A stretch of 64,000 bases of DNA from Nitratireductor indicus C115 (GCF_000300515.1 NZ_AMSI01000009.1:124001-188000); one strand, 5' to 3'; shown: positions 35,957 to 46,138, counted from the stretch's first letter. Program-made: numbers and translations. Notes: generated by a model from the letters alone, not told the origin.

Positions 35957-38008
35957 ATGCAGAACATAAAAGTCGACCTTTCCACCCATCCGCTCGTGAA
36001 CTGGAACGGACCGCTCGGGCTGCCCGATTTCCGCGCCTTCGGCGATGCGGATTTCGCCCCGGTCTTCGATGCCGCGCTCGCCGCGCATGAGGCAGAGGTG
36101 GAGGCGATAGCGGAAAGCCTGGAACCGGCGACGGTGGAGAACACACTGGCGGCGCTGGAACTTGCCGGGGATGCGCTCTCGAAAGTATCCGCCATCTTCT
36201 GGTGCCGTGCAGGCGCTCATACCAACGACACGATCCGGGCGCTGGAGCGGGATATTTCGCCGCGCATGGCCCGCCATGTTTCGGCGATCTTCATGAATGC
36301 GGAGCTGTTTGCACGGATCGACGCGCTCTATGAGAAGCGTGCTTCTCTGGGTCTCGATGCCGAGAGTGACAGGGTTCTGGAGAAGACCTGGAAGCGCTTC
36401 GTGCGCGGCGGTGCGAAACTCGGCCCCGATGCCAAGGAAAGGCTGGCGAAGATCAACGAGGAACTGGCAGGTCTTGGCGCGACGTTCGGCCAGAATGTGC
36501 TGGCTGATGAAAGCAGCTGGGCGCTCTTCCTTGACGAGGCAGACCTTGCGGGCCTTTCCGACGCCCTCAAAAGCGCCATGGCGGAGGCCGCGGAAGGGCG
36601 CGGCGAGGCAGGGCGTTATGCCGCCACGCTTTCGCGTTCCATCGTTGAACCGTTCCTTTCGTCATCGGAGCGGCGTGATCTCCGTGAGAAGGTGTTCGAA
36701 GCCTTCACGCGCCGGGGCGAGAATGGCGGCGAGACAGACAATGGAGATGTGGTGCGCCGCACGCTCGAACTGCGCACCGAGAAGGCCAGACTTCTGGGCT
36801 ATGACACCTTCGCCGCGCTCAAGCTCGACGATACCATGGCCAAGACCCCGCAGGCCGTGCAGGAACTTCTCCAGCCGGTCTGGCGCAAGGCGCGCGAGAA
36901 AGCCGCCGAGGACGAGAAGGAGCTTGCCCGTCTTGCTGCCGCAGAGGGCCATAACCATGCCATCGCGCCATGGGATTGGCGTTATTATGCCGAAAAGCGC
37001 CGCGCCGAGCGCTTTGCCTTCGATGAAAGTGCGCTGAAACCTTATCTGGCGCTCGAGAACGTCGTTGCTGCCTGCTTCGATGTGGCGAACCGCCTGTTCG
37101 GCCTCACCTTCGAGGAACAGGTGGGTATTGCGGCCTGGCATGAGGATGTTCGCACCTTTCTGGTGCGCAATGCCGAGGGGTCGTCGCGGGGTGTTTTCCT
37201 GGCCGATTATTTCAACCGTCCTTCCAAACGGTCGGGCGCCTGGATGAGCGCCCTGCAGTCGGGCTACAAGCTTGGCGCCGGCAAGTCGCCGATCATCTAC
37301 AATGTGATGAACTTCGCCAAGCCGCCGAAGGGTCGACCGGCGCTTCTGTCCATGGACGAGGCGCGTACGCTGTTTCATGAATTCGGCCATGCGCTGCATG
37401 GGCTTCTGAGCGATGTGACATGGCCTTCCATCGCCGGAACGGCGGTGTCGCGCGATTTCGTTGAGTTGCCATCGCAGCTTTATGAGCATTGGTTCACCGT
37501 GCCGCAGGTTCTGGAGAAATTCGCGGTGCATGTGGATACCGGAGAACCGATGCCGAAGGAGCTGCTGGAGAAGATGCTCGCCGCTCGCACCTTCGATGCC
37601 GGTTTCGCAACGGTCGAGTTCACGGCTTCCGCCCTTGTGGACATGGCGTTTCACAGCCAGAGCGAAGCCCCCGAGGATCCGCTCGGCTTCGAGGCCCAGA
37701 CACTTGCCGAACTGGAGATGCCGGACGCTATCGCGATGCGTCACCGCACACCGCAATTCCTGCATGTCTTTGCGGGAGACGGATATTCAGCCGGCTACTA
37801 TTCATACATGTGGTCGGAGGTGCTCGACGCGGATGCCTTCCGCGCTTTCGAGGAAGCGGGCGATCCGTTCGATCCCGAGACTGCGGAAAAGCTGCGCCGG
37901 CACATCTATTCGGCGGGCGGGTCGGCCGATCCGGAAGAACTCTACACGGCTTTTCGCGGCAGGCTGCCCACGCCGGAAGCGATGATGGAGAAGAAGGGCC
38001 TGGCTTGA
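35957..38008 (+). CDS. M3 family zinc oligopeptidase (Dcp/PrlC-like)
   Basis: This 683-residue cytoplasmic metallopeptidase carries the zinc motif HEFGH at residues 474-478, with the third ligand in RDFVELPSQLYEHW about 25 residues later. Length and the opening PLGLPDFRAF fit the Dcp/oligopeptidase A group, which trims short peptides and degraded signal peptides. The ATG at 35957 is chosen because homology starts there; the longer frame to 35639 crosses the marR gene. PrlC-type oligopeptidase or peptidyl-dipeptidase cannot be separated by eye. Confidence 0.92.
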   Translation: MQNIKVDLSTHPLVNWNGPLGLPDFRAFGDADFAPVFDAALAAHEAEVEAIAESLEPATVENTLAALELAGDALSKVSAIFWCRAGAHTNDTIRALERDISPRMARHVSAIFMNAELFARIDALYEKRASLGLDAESDRVLEKTWKRFVRGGAKLGPDAKERLAKINEELAGLGATFGQNVLADESSWALFLDEADLAGLSDALKSAMAEAAEGRGEAGRYAATLSRSIVEPFLSSSERRDLREKVFEAFTRRGENGGETDNGDVVRRTLELRTEKARLLGYDTFAALKLDDTMAKTPQAVQELLQPVWRKAREKAAEDEKELARLAAAEGHNHAIAPWDWRYYAEKRRAERFAFDESALKPYLALENVVAACFDVANRLFGLTFEEQVGIAAWHEDVRTFLVRNAEGSSRGVFLADYFNRPSKRSGAWMSALQSGYKLGAGKSPIIYNVMNFAKPPKGRPALLSMDEARTLFHEFGHALHGLLSDVTWPSIAGTAVSRDFVELPSQLYEHWFTVPQVLEKFAVHVDTGEPMPKELLEKMLAARTFDAGFATVEFTASALVDMAFHSQSEAPEDPLGFEAQTLAELEMPDAIAMRHRTPQFLHVFAGDGYSAGYYSYMWSEVLDADAFRAFEEAGDPFDPETAEKLRRHIYSAGGSADPEELYTAFRGRLPTPEAMMEKKGLA

Positions 38009-38109
38009 TGCTCGAAACATCGGGCATGAAGCTGCGGCTCCAGTGTTTGCTCCTGTGTTTGCAGGGGACAGCAAGGTCTTCAGCCGGCTGTCTTCGAAAC
38101 TTCAGATAG

Positions 38110-38116
38110 CTGTCAT
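38110..38116 (+). promoter_or_regulatory. Possible PHO half-box upstream of phoD
   Basis: CTGTCAT matches the half-site of PhoB boxes and lies 75 bp upstream of the phoD start; the expected second half 11 bp downstream reads imperfectly. The 182-bp gap holds nothing else I can name. Confidence 0.3.
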
Positions 38117-38190
38117 CCAGCCGATAAGCGGCTGCAACATTCGGCGACGAGAGTGCCTCCCACGAATCAACCGTTTCGAGGGAGACTGGC

Positions 38191-39759
38191 ATGACGTCCT
38201 TTACAGTGAGTACCCGCCGCAAATTTCTGATCGGCACCGGGGTGACGGCTCTGGCATCGGCCTTTGGCGGGCTTGCGATGCCCGCCATTTCGCGTGCCGG
38301 GGCGCGCCCGCTCTTTACGCATGGCGTGCAGTCGGGCGATGTTGACACCACCACCGGCATGATCTGGACGCGCACCGACCGTCCGGCACGGGTCCAGTTC
38401 GAGATTTCGAACACCGAAAGCTTCAAGGACGCGACGCGCCTCACCAGCATGGACGTGCTGCCGGACAGCGATTTCACGGTGAAGCGTCTTCTGGAAAACC
38501 TCACACCTGATCAGGACATCTTCTACCGCATGACGGCGGTGGACCTCGACGATGTTTCGGCCTCTTCCGAGCCGATCGTCGGCCGCTTCCGCACTGCGCC
38601 TTCCGCGCGCCGGAACATCCGTTTCGCCTGGTCCGGCGATACGGCCGGCCAGGGCTGGGGTATCGACGAGGTCGGCATGAAGACCTATGCCACCATGGGT
38701 CGCCACGAGCCTGACTTCTTCCTGCACTCGGGCGATACGATCTATGCGGACGGCGCGATCCAGAAGGAAGTCGACCTGAAGGACGGTACCAAATGGGTCA
38801 ACAAGGTCGTTACGGAAGAAAAGAGCAAGGTCGCGGAGACGCTCGATGAGTTCCGCGGTCAGTGGAAGTACAACATGATGGACGAGCATGTGCGCGCGCT
38901 GAACGCGGTTTGCCCGACCTTCTTCCAGTGGGACGATCACGAGGTCATCAACAACTGGTCGGCCTCCAAGGACCTGACCGCCGACGATCGCTACAAGGTG
39001 AAGTCCGTGCCGCTTCTCCAAGCGCGTGCTGCCCGCGCTTTCCATGAGATGACGCCTATCCGCTATACGCCGGCCGAGCCCGGTCGGGTCTATCGCAAGA
39101 TCGCCTATGGACCGATGCTCGATGTGTTCTTCCTCGACATGCGTTCCTACCGCGGCCCCAACAGCGATTCCATGCAGGAAACGCTGACGGATGAGGCCCG
39201 CATCCTGGGCGATCAGCAGGTGCAGTGGCTGAAGCGCGAGCTTGCCAATTCCCGCGCTACCTGGAAGGTGATTGCCGCCGACATGCCGATCGGACTCGTC
39301 GTGCCCGATGGCGAGAAAATCGAGGCGGTTGCCAATGGCGACAATGGCGCTGCGCGTGGCCGCGAACTGGAAATCGCCGATCTCCTGCGCTTCATCAAGA
39401 ATGCAGGCATCGAAAACACCGTGTGGCTGACGGCGGACGTTCATTACACTGCCGCGCACTACTACAATCCCGACAAGGCGCAGTTTCAGGACTTCAAGCC
39501 CTTCTGGGAATTCGTTTCCGGCCCATTGCACGCCGGCACGTTCGGTCCGAACGATCTCGACCAGACCTTCGGGCCGGAGCTGAAATATGTGAAGGCCCCG
39601 AGTGCGGAGCAGGGCGCCAACCTGCCGCCTTCGGCCGGGTTCCAGTTCTTCGGTCTCGTGGATATCGATGCGGCTACCGAGCAGATGACGGTGCGCCTCA
39701 TGGATCGCGACGACGTGGAACTCTACAAGGTGACGCTCGACCCGGTTCGCTCGGCTTGA
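38191..39759 (+). CDS. phoD: PhoD-type alkaline phosphatase/phosphodiesterase
   Basis: The 522-residue precursor starts with a twin-arginine signal (STRRKFLIGTG, then a hydrophobic stretch ending near SRAGA). The PhoD metallophosphatase core follows: FAWSGDTAGQGW, FLHSGDTIYADG, QWDDHEVINNW and WLTADVHYTAAHYY supply iron and calcium ligands. It is exported folded and releases phosphate from mono- and diesters. A GAGGGAGA site precedes the ATG. It is a single gene with its own hairpin terminator. Confidence 0.94.
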   Translation: MTSFTVSTRRKFLIGTGVTALASAFGGLAMPAISRAGARPLFTHGVQSGDVDTTTGMIWTRTDRPARVQFEISNTESFKDATRLTSMDVLPDSDFTVKRLLENLTPDQDIFYRMTAVDLDDVSASSEPIVGRFRTAPSARRNIRFAWSGDTAGQGWGIDEVGMKTYATMGRHEPDFFLHSGDTIYADGAIQKEVDLKDGTKWVNKVVTEEKSKVAETLDEFRGQWKYNMMDEHVRALNAVCPTFFQWDDHEVINNWSASKDLTADDRYKVKSVPLLQARAARAFHEMTPIRYTPAEPGRVYRKIAYGPMLDVFFLDMRSYRGPNSDSMQETLTDEARILGDQQVQWLKRELANSRATWKVIAADMPIGLVVPDGEKIEAVANGDNGAARGRELEIADLLRFIKNAGIENTVWLTADVHYTAAHYYNPDKAQFQDFKPFWEFVSGPLHAGTFGPNDLDQTFGPELKYVKAPSAEQGANLPPSAGFQFFGLVDIDAATEQMTVRLMDRDDVELYKVTLDPVRSA

Positions 39760-39770
39760 GACCGGAAACA

Positions 39771-39798
39771 GGAGGCGGATGCATTCGCATCTGCCTCC
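39771..39798 (+). terminator. Terminator-like hairpin after phoD
   Basis: GGAGGCGGATGC (39771-39782) pairs with GCATCTGCCTCC (39787-39798) with one G-T wobble and a 4-nt loop, followed by CTTTA. A short T run makes it moderate. Confidence 0.6.
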
Positions 39799-39928
39799 CT
39801 TTACGCCGGAATGTCGGCTTCAAAAACGCTGCGCTCTTTCGCATTTGCAAAAAAAGCTGTATGAGCGCGGCGATAGAAACTGGCTGCGCCTGCCTTCTGC
39901 GCGCCCGCCGACCCCAAAAAGAGCACAC

Positions 39929-41752
39929 ATGAAACTGCGCAACATTGCGATCATCGCCCATGTCGACCATGGGAAAACGACTCTTGTCGATCAGCTTCTG
40001 AAGCAGTCCGGCGCTTTCCGTGAAAACCAGCGCATTGCCGAACGCGCCATGGATTCGAACGACATCGAAAAGGAACGCGGCATCACGATCCTTGCCAAGG
40101 CCACCTCGGTGGAATGGAAGGACACCCGCATCAACATCGTCGACACACCCGGCCACGCCGATTTCGGCGGCGAGGTGGAGCGTATCCTGTCGATGGTGGA
40201 TGGCGCCGTGCTTCTCGTGGATGCAGCCGAAGGCCCGATGCCCCAGACGAAGTTCGTCGTCGGCAAGGCGCTGAAGGTCGGCCTGAAGCCGATCGTCGCC
40301 ATCAACAAGATCGATCGCCCGGACGCCCGCGCCGATGAGGTCATCAATGAGGTGTTCGATCTGTTTGCGGCTCTCGATGCGACGGACGAGCAGCTCGACT
40401 TCCCGATCCTTTACGGCTCGGGCCGCGATGGCTGGATGAACCATAACCCCGAGGGGCCGAAGGATCAGGAGCTCGCTCCGCTTTTCGATCTGGTTCTGGA
40501 ACACGTGCCGGAGCCGGCCACGGAAGCCGGCCCGTTCCGCATGATCGGGACGATCCTTGAGGCAAACCCCTTCCTGGGCCGCATCATCACTGGCCGCGTC
40601 GCGGCCGGTTCGGTGAAGCCGAACCAGGCGGTGAAGGTGTTGCATCACGACGGTTCGCTTCTGGAAAGCGGCCGTGTGTCGAAGATTCTCGCTTTCCGCG
40701 GTCTTGAGCGCCAGCCCATCGAGGAAGCGCAGGCGGGCGATATCGTCGCCATTGCGGGCCTTTCCAAGGGTACTGTCGCCGATACGTTCTGCGATCCGTC
40801 CATCGACGCACCGATGGCTGCACAGCCCATCGATCCGCCGACCGTGACCATGAGCTTCATCGTCAACGATTCCCCGCTTGCCGGTACCGAGGGTGACAAG
40901 GTGACGAGCCGTGTCATCCGCGACCGCCTCCTGAAGGAGGCCGAGGGCAATGTGGCGCTGAAGATCGAGGAAGCGGAGGACAAGGATTCCTTCTACGTCT
41001 CCGGTCGTGGCGAACTGCAGCTCGCAGTGCTTATCGAGACCATGCGCCGCGAAGGCTTCGAACTTGCCGTGTCGCGTCCACGCGTCGTCATGCAGAAGGA
41101 CGAGAGCGGCCAGCTTCTGGAGCCCATCGAAGAGGTGGTCATCGACGTGGACGAGGAGCACTCGGGCATCGTCGTGCAGAAGATGTCGGAGCGCAAGGCC
41201 GAGATGGTCGAGCTGCGCCCCTCGGGCGGCGACCGTCAGCGCCTCGTCTTCCACGCGCCGACGCGCGGCCTGATCGGCTATCAGTCGGAGCTGCTTACGG
41301 ACACGCGCGGCACGGCCATCATGAACCGGCTGTTCCACGAATATCAGCCTTATAAGGGTGAGATCGCCGGCCGTATCAACGGCGTGCTTATCTCGAACGA
41401 CAATGGCGAGGCGGCAGCCTACGCCCTGTTCAACCTGGAAGATCGCGGCCCGATGGTCATCGACGCGGGCACCAAGGTCTATCAGGGCATGATCATCGGC
41501 ATTCACAGCCGCGACAACGACCTCGAAGTCAATGTGCTGAAGGGCAAGAAGCTCACCAACATCCGCGCCGCCGGCAAGGATGAGGCGGTGAAGCTTACAC
41601 CGCCGATCCGCATGACGCTGGAGCGTGCTCTGTCGTGGATCCAGGACGATGAGCTGGTCGAGGTGACGCCGAAGTCGATACGCCTGCGCAAGCTCTATCT
41701 CGATCCGCATGAGCGCAAGCGGTTCGAAAAGCAGAAGGCCGGCGCGGCCTGA
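39929..41752 (+). CDS. typA: Ribosome-associated GTPase TypA/BipA
   Basis: This 607-residue translational GTPase has G1 AHVDHGKTT near residue 11, G3 [12 protein letters not shown]4 NKIDRPDAR, and the TypA-specific C-terminal [21 protein letters not shown]. It binds the ribosome under cold or stress and helps 50S assembly. The start at 39929 is set by homology; upstream in-frame codons to 39779 run through the phoD terminator. A strong terminator follows. Confidence 0.97.
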   Translation: MKLRNIAIIAHVDHGKTTLVDQLLKQSGAFRENQRIAERAMDSNDIEKERGITILAKATSVEWKDTRINIVDTPGHADFGGEVERILSMVDGAVLLVDAAEGPMPQTKFVVGKALKVGLKPIVAINKIDRPDARADEVINEVFDLFAALDATDEQLDFPILYGSGRDGWMNHNPEGPKDQELAPLFDLVLEHVPEPATEAGPFRMIGTILEANPFLGRIITGRVAAGSVKPNQAVKVLHHDGSLLESGRVSKILAFRGLERQPIEEAQAGDIVAIAGLSKGTVADTFCDPSIDAPMAAQPIDPPTVTMSFIVNDSPLAGTEGDKVTSRVIRDRLLKEAEGNVALKIEEAEDKDSFYVSGRGELQLAVLIETMRREGFELAVSRPRVVMQKDESGQLLEPIEEVVIDVDEEHSGIVVQKMSERKAEMVELRPSGGDRQRLVFHAPTRGLIGYQSELLTDTRGTAIMNRLFHEYQPYKGEIAGRINGVLISNDNGEAAAYALFNLEDRGPMVIDAGTKVYQGMIIGIHSRDNDLEVNVLKGKKLTNIRAAGKDEAVKLTPPIRMTLERALSWIQDDELVEVTPKSIRLRKLYLDPHERKRFEKQKAGAA

Positions 41753-41773
41753 CGGCAGAACCGTTCAAATCAG

Positions 41774-41805
41774 ACAGCCGGATCTTTTGATCCGGCTGTT
41801 TTTTT
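41774..41805 (+). terminator. Rho-independent terminator of typA
   Basis: ACAGCCGGATC and GATCCGGCTGT form a perfect 11-bp stem with a TTTT loop and a T-rich tail. Beyond it, 41806-41904 contains a further hairpin TGGATGC/GCATCCA (41833-41856) that may serve the convergent carbonic anhydrase gene. Confidence 0.93.
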
Positions 41806-41904
41806 GTGCGAAAGGATGAGGATGGGGCAGCGTGGATGCCTTTGCTGGAGCATCCAGTCTTGCGCATTTCCGCCTGACGCGAAACGCTGCTCGCCAGCAC
41901 TGCC

Positions 41905-42549
41905 TCAGTCGAGGATGGGGCGCTCGAAATCGCCGGTCTTGGGGTCCATGACCCACAATTCTCCGCTGGAGATGTCGAACCAGGCGCCATGCAGGGTCAG
42001 GCGGCCTTTCTCCTCGAGAATCTTGACGCAGGGAAAGCTGCGCAGATTGTTGACCTGGTAACGGATGGAGATGCGCTCCAGCGCCGTCTGGCGTTCCGCG
42101 GGCGTCATCATCGCGTTGCCGGAAATCGCCTCGGCGGCGGGCGCCACAAGGTTCATCCACTTGCCGATGAAATCGCCCGGCGACAGCGGTTCTGCCGATG
42201 GGTTCAGTGCCGCGCCGATGCCGCCGCAACGGCCATGGCCCATCACGATGATATGCTGCACCTTGAGGCTCTGCACGGCGAATTCCAGAGCGGCGGATGT
42301 GCCGTGATGCTGGTCATCGGGTGCATAAGGCGGCACGAGATTGGCAACATTGCGCACGACAAAAAGCTCGCCGGGGCCACAATCGAAGATCGTCTCCGGT
42401 GCGGCGCGGGAATCGCAGCAGGCAATGACCATTGTTTTCGGGGATTGGCCTTGCTTGGCCAATGAACGGTAACGATCGCTTTCGGCGGCATAGCGCCCGG
42501 CCATGAAGTTGCGATAGCCGGCGAGCAGCCTTTCTGGCAGATGGGTCAT
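41905..42549 (-). CDS. Beta-class carbonic anhydrase
   Basis: The 214-residue enzyme hydrates CO2 to bicarbonate. Zinc ligands are in ACCDSRAAPE (Cys, Asp) near residue 46 and GHGRCGGIGAA (His, Cys) near residue 106, the beta-class pattern. The ATG at 42547-42549 is preferred; a TTG at 42585 would extend it by 12 residues. It is the last gene of a minus-strand group after pdxY (54 bp upstream). Confidence 0.94.
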   Translation of the reverse strand: MTHLPERLLAGYRNFMAGRYAAESDRYRSLAKQGQSPKTMVIACCDSRAAPETIFDCGPGELFVVRNVANLVPPYAPDDQHHGTSAALEFAVQSLKVQHIIVMGHGRCGGIGAALNPSAEPLSPGDFIGKWMNLVAPAAEAISGNAMMTPAERQTALERISIRYQVNNLRSFPCVKILEEKGRLTLHGAWFDISSGELWVMDPKTGDFERPILD

Positions 42550-42603
42550 GGGAAGCCGAATAGCCGGAAACGCGTCGTCAGGCAATGCGATTTTGCATGC
42601 CGG

Positions 42604-43488
42604 TCACGCCGCATGCGAGGCGCCGTCATCAACCGCGCTTGCATTTATCGGGACAAGCGGCTGGGTCAGGCTCGAACGATCCGTTTCAAGCATTAGTTCG
42701 TCTGCGCCCCGGGCGGCCGCCTTGCCGAGAAGCTCGATCACAGACCCGGTGGCAAGAGCCAGCGCCTCGGCCGGTTTTTCCCCAGAGAGAAGGCGGGCCA
42801 GATAAAGCGCCGCGGTAAGATCGCCGGTGCCGTTCGGCGCATTGGCGACCGTTTCATGCTCCGCGCGCAACGCGTCTTTTCCGGTAACGAGCAGGTTGGC
42901 CTGCCTCGCTTCGTTCTCGGTGGGCGCGGAGGTGACCAGCACGCAATCGGGACCCGCCACGCGTGCTGCCGCGATTGCCGCCTGCGTCGTGCCTGCGTTC
43001 CTTCCCGTCAGCCACTCGAGCTCGAAACGATTGGGGGTGGCGATATCGGCGAGCGGCATCAGCCGGTCGCGCATGGCGGCGGCCGTTGCCTCCGGCACGT
43101 AGAGGCCCTGCCTGTCGCCCAGTACCGGATCGCAGACATACAAAGCATCGGGATTGCGCTGGCGCAGCTCGTTCACGAGGCTTGCCACCGCATCGGCCTG
43201 GCTCGCATGGCCGAGATAGCCGCTCAGAACAGCCTGGACCTCACCCAGCCATGGCGCGTTTTCCAGATCGTGCATGAAGCTGGCAAATGTTTCCGCTTCC
43301 GGAACGATGCGGGTGGCAGGTCCGTGACCGGGGTGCCATGGAAGCAGGATCGTGGGGACGGCCCATACGGGAAACCCAAGCGATTCCAATGCAAAAACGG
43401 CGGCGCGATTGCCTACGGTGCCGCGCGCCACATGGCTTGAAACAACGATCACGGCGCGCTTGGCGCCCTTCAATTCCTGATCCTGCAT
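42604..43488 (-). CDS. pdxY: Pyridoxal kinase PdxY
   Basis: This 294-residue PfkB-like kinase phosphorylates pyridoxal to PLP in the B6 salvage pathway. It shows SSHVARGTVGNRAAVFALES at the start, VCDPVLGDRQGLYV at the phosphate-binding region and the catalytic NGTGDLTAALYLA. It follows a small membrane-protein gene by 6 bp on the same strand. Confidence 0.93.
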   Translation of the reverse strand: MQDQELKGAKRAVIVVSSHVARGTVGNRAAVFALESLGFPVWAVPTILLPWHPGHGPATRIVPEAETFASFMHDLENAPWLGEVQAVLSGYLGHASQADAVASLVNELRQRNPDALYVCDPVLGDRQGLYVPEATAAAMRDRLMPLADIATPNRFELEWLTGRNAGTTQAAIAAARVAGPDCVLVTSAPTENEARQANLLVTGKDALRAEHETVANAPNGTGDLTAALYLARLLSGEKPAEALALATGSVIELLGKAAARGADELMLETDRSSLTQPLVPINASAVDDGASHAA

Positions 43489-43494
43489 ATGCTG

Positions 43495-43791
43495 CTATCC
43501 GCCCAGAACGTAGAACAAAAGCCAGAGAATGAAGATGACGAGAACACTCACAGCAATGAAGCGACCGATGCGGGTTCCCCAAAGTTCGACCGGGTCCTTG
43601 TCATCCACGTCGCGTGCGGCGACGTGATCGCGCACACGGGTCATCACGGAAGCATCGCTCTCGCGCCCGATGCGGGCGAGGATGCGGCGGGATTCCGACA
43701 TCGCCTCGTCCCGGCCGCCGCTTCCGGCTTTATCGGGGGCACTGTTGCGGGCTTCATTCCGAGCCGCGTCGTTTTCCGGTCGTGGAGCCAT
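43495..43791 (-). CDS. Small single-span membrane protein, unknown function
   Basis: The 98-residue protein has a long polar, charged N-terminal region and one C-terminal helix, RFIAVSVLVIFILWLLFYVL, as in tail-anchored proteins. I recognise no family. The 6-bp spacing to pdxY indicates co-transcription. It diverges from the lemA gene across 124 bp. Confidence 0.7.
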   Translation of the reverse strand: MAPRPENDAARNEARNSAPDKAGSGGRDEAMSESRRILARIGRESDASVMTRVRDHVAARDVDDKDPVELWGTRIGRFIAVSVLVIFILWLLFYVLGG

Positions 43792-43915
43792 GCGACAATA
43801 CCTGGTGAAAAGCTTCCATTGAACCTATAGCATGGGGTCGACATTCGGAATTGGTTTCCTATCACTGGACCAAATCCTATCGTTACGAGACTTAATGCAG
43901 ATGAAGGAATGCTCC

Positions 43916-44554
43916 ATGTCTGTCGCAAAGCCGCTGGGCGCGGGTGTTCCGCGCGGAATTCTTGCCATTGTCGCTCTCTTTCTCATGTTGCCGCTTCTAT
44001 CCGCATGCGGGTTCAACACGATCCCGACGCGGGAAGAGCAGGCGAAAGCCGCCTGGAGCGAAGTCCTCAACCAATACCAGCGCCGGGCCGACCTGATCCC
44101 CAATCTTGTGGAGACGGTCAAAGGCTATGCGGCGCAGGAGCGTGAGGTTCTGCAGGGTGTCGTGGAAGCGCGCGCCAAGGCAACGCAGGTGCAGGTGTCG
44201 CCCGAGATGCTCACCAATCCCGATGCCTTCAAGGCGTTTCAGGAAGGGCAGTCGGGCCTGACGGGCGCCTTGTCGCGCCTTCTGGCGGTTGTCGAAAACT
44301 ATCCTGACCTGAAGTCCAACCAGAATTTCCTGGCGCTGCAAGCCCAGCTTGAGGGCACGGAAAACCGCATTGCGGTGGCACGGCGTGACTATATCGAGGC
44401 GGTGCGCCTTTACAACACGTCGCTTCGCACGCTGCCGAGCATGCTGTGGGCGAAATTCTGGTTCACCGACGCCAAGCCTTTCGAAACCTTCACCATTGCG
44501 GAAGACAAGATGGAAGTGCCGTCGGTGAATTTCGGCACGCAGAACGGCGGGTAA
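43916..44554 (+). CDS. lemA: LemA family lipoprotein
   Basis: The 212-residue protein has a lipobox LLSAC near residue 22-26, so it is probably a lipid-anchored protein, and then the LemA coiled helical domain: VLNQYQRRADLIPNLVETVKG and NRIAVARRDYIEAVRLYN. The family is often encoded with TPM-domain proteins, as here, and its function is unsettled. The ATG at 43916 follows AAGGA; the upstream frame to 43832 is not needed. Confidence 0.92.
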   Translation: MSVAKPLGAGVPRGILAIVALFLMLPLLSACGFNTIPTREEQAKAAWSEVLNQYQRRADLIPNLVETVKGYAAQEREVLQGVVEARAKATQVQVSPEMLTNPDAFKAFQEGQSGLTGALSRLLAVVENYPDLKSNQNFLALQAQLEGTENRIAVARRDYIEAVRLYNTSLRTLPSMLWAKFWFTDAKPFETFTIAEDKMEVPSVNFGTQNGG

Positions 44555-44570
44555 GCGGGGCCATCCGGTG

Positions 44571-45407
44571 ATGTTCCATGCGTTCTGGCGCGGCTTGCCG
44601 CGCCGCATGTGGATCGGGCGAGGGCTGCTCCGCCTGTCTTTCCTTGCTTCGATGCTGCTTGCCCTCTTCGCGCTGCCGGTCATGGCGGCCGAAATACCGG
44701 CGCTTACGGGCCGGGTGGTCGACAATGCCGGGATTATCGACGAAGCGAGCGAAGGCTCGCTTACGGATCGGCTCGCGGCCTTCGAGCAGAAATCCTCCGA
44801 TCAGATCGTGGTCGCCACCATCAAGAGCCTCGATGGCGAAGCACTGGAACCTTACGCGAACCGAATGTTTCGCACCTGGGGCTTGGGGCAGGCGGGCGAG
44901 AACAACGGCGTGCTTCTTCTGGTGGCGCTCGACGACCGCAAGATGCGGATCGAAGTGGGGTATGGGCTCGAAGGTACGCTGACGGACCTGCATTCCAAGC
45001 TGATCATCGAGAACACCATGGTGCCGGCGTTTCGCGCAGGCGATTTCTCCGGCGGCATCAGCCGCGCAGTGGATGACATCATCGCTGTTCTGGAGGGCAA
45101 TGGCGCCGAACTTGAAGCGCGCGCCAAGCGCAACGAGACGAGCATTTCCGGCGAGGACATTGTCGGCGGCATTTTCGTCGTGATCTGGGCAACGATCTTC
45201 TTCGGCACGTTCGGCGTGATGTTTTTCGCACGCATTTTCGGAAAGAAGGTGGGGCGCGGGCGTTACCGCTGGCTTGGCATGACGGTGGACTACAACAGCT
45301 CGTCGGGTGGCGGGCGTTCTTCCGGCGGCGGCTTTTCGAGCGGAGGCGGCGGCTTCTCCGGCGGGGGCGGTTCGTCGGGCGGCGGCGGCGCTTCGGGGAG
45401 CTGGTGA
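44571..45407 (+). CDS. TPM-domain membrane protein with glycine-rich tail (YgcG-like)
   Basis: This 278-residue protein has a signal segment, a TPM domain (LTGRVVDNAGIIDEASEGSL to the VLLLVALDDRKMRIEVGYGLEG strand), one transmembrane helix near residue 205 and a long Gly/Ser tail. TPM domains resemble thylakoid Psb32/TLP18.3 and some have phosphatase activity. It follows lemA by 16 bp. GTG at 44568 and ATG at 44571 are both possible starts. Confidence 0.9.
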   Translation: MFHAFWRGLPRRMWIGRGLLRLSFLASMLLALFALPVMAAEIPALTGRVVDNAGIIDEASEGSLTDRLAAFEQKSSDQIVVATIKSLDGEALEPYANRMFRTWGLGQAGENNGVLLLVALDDRKMRIEVGYGLEGTLTDLHSKLIIENTMVPAFRAGDFSGGISRAVDDIIAVLEGNGAELEARAKRNETSISGEDIVGGIFVVIWATIFFGTFGVMFFARIFGKKVGRGRYRWLGMTVDYNSSSGGGRSSGGGFSSGGGGFSGGGGSSGGGGASGSW

Positions 45408-45408
45408 G

Positions 45409-46053
45409 ATGAAGAGAGTGAAGCATATGCTTTCCGCCGCCGATCATGATCGGGTCGCGAAGGCCATCGGCGCTGCCGAAAAGCGGACCAGCGGTGAGAT
45501 CTATTGCGTGCTCGCGCATCGGAGCGATGCCTATTTCTATCCCGCGGCCCTGATGGCGGCGGCGATTGTCCTTGTGCTCGGGTTCCTTGCCGCAGTTGTT
45601 TTGAAGGCGCTCTGGATTACGGTCGACCCGCTGACCATTCCGGCAGCCCAGATCATGACCTTCCTACTTATTGCGGTGCTCTTTGCCTGCTATCCGGCGC
45701 TGCGGGTTTCCCTGATGCCGTGGCCGCTGCGCTACCGGCGGGCGCACGACAATGCGCAAAAGCAGTTTCTTGCCCACAACATCCACATGACGCAGAACCG
45801 CACGGGCGTTCTCATCTTCGTTTCGCTTGCCGAGCGTTATGTGGAGGTGGTGGCAGACAACGAGATCAACGCGAAGGTCGAGCAGGCCGTCTGGGACAAG
45901 ACGGTCGATATCCTGCTCGATCATGCCGGGCGCGGGGCGCTTGCAGAGGGCTTCGTATGTGCGGTGGAGCAGGTTGGCGAAGTTCTCACAAAGCATTTTC
46001 CGGCGGGCAGCAGCAACCCCAATGAGATCGAAGATCGCCTGACGGAAATCTGA
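45409..46053 (+). CDS. TPM-domain membrane protein
   Basis: The 214-residue protein begins with a TPM motif (AEKRTSGEIYCVLAHRSDAY), then has two hydrophobic helices near residues 45-65 and 75-95, then the second half of the TPM domain (NRTGVLIFVSLAERYVEVVADN). The start at 45409 is 1 bp past the previous stop with a GGGGAG site. With lemA and the YgcG-like gene it forms a three-gene envelope operon of unknown purpose. Confidence 0.9.
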   Translation: MKRVKHMLSAADHDRVAKAIGAAEKRTSGEIYCVLAHRSDAYFYPAALMAAAIVLVLGFLAAVVLKALWITVDPLTIPAAQIMTFLLIAVLFACYPALRVSLMPWPLRYRRAHDNAQKQFLAHNIHMTQNRTGVLIFVSLAERYVEVVADNEINAKVEQAVWDKTVDILLDHAGRGALAEGFVCAVEQVGEVLTKHFPAGSSNPNEIEDRLTEI

Positions 46054-46138
46054 TTTTCCACCGGGCGAGAAACAATTCAAAAGCGGAGGTGCATCGCGCT
46101 TGCGCATCGCCCGCCGACGCAGCTATGGTTAAGAAACC

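Noticed and set aside
39698-41710. Open frame of 670 codons antisense to typA
   Set aside because: A shadow of a highly conserved gene, with no ribosome site or recognisable domain.
41862-41892. Possible third, shortened copy of the palindromic repeat near the carbonic anhydrase gene
   Set aside because: Only short words (CGCATTT, CCTGACGC) match and the inner stem is missing; chance similarity cannot be excluded.
43495-43791. Toxin or antitoxin role for the small membrane protein
   Set aside because: No partner gene and no family motif; only co-transcription with pdxY is supported.
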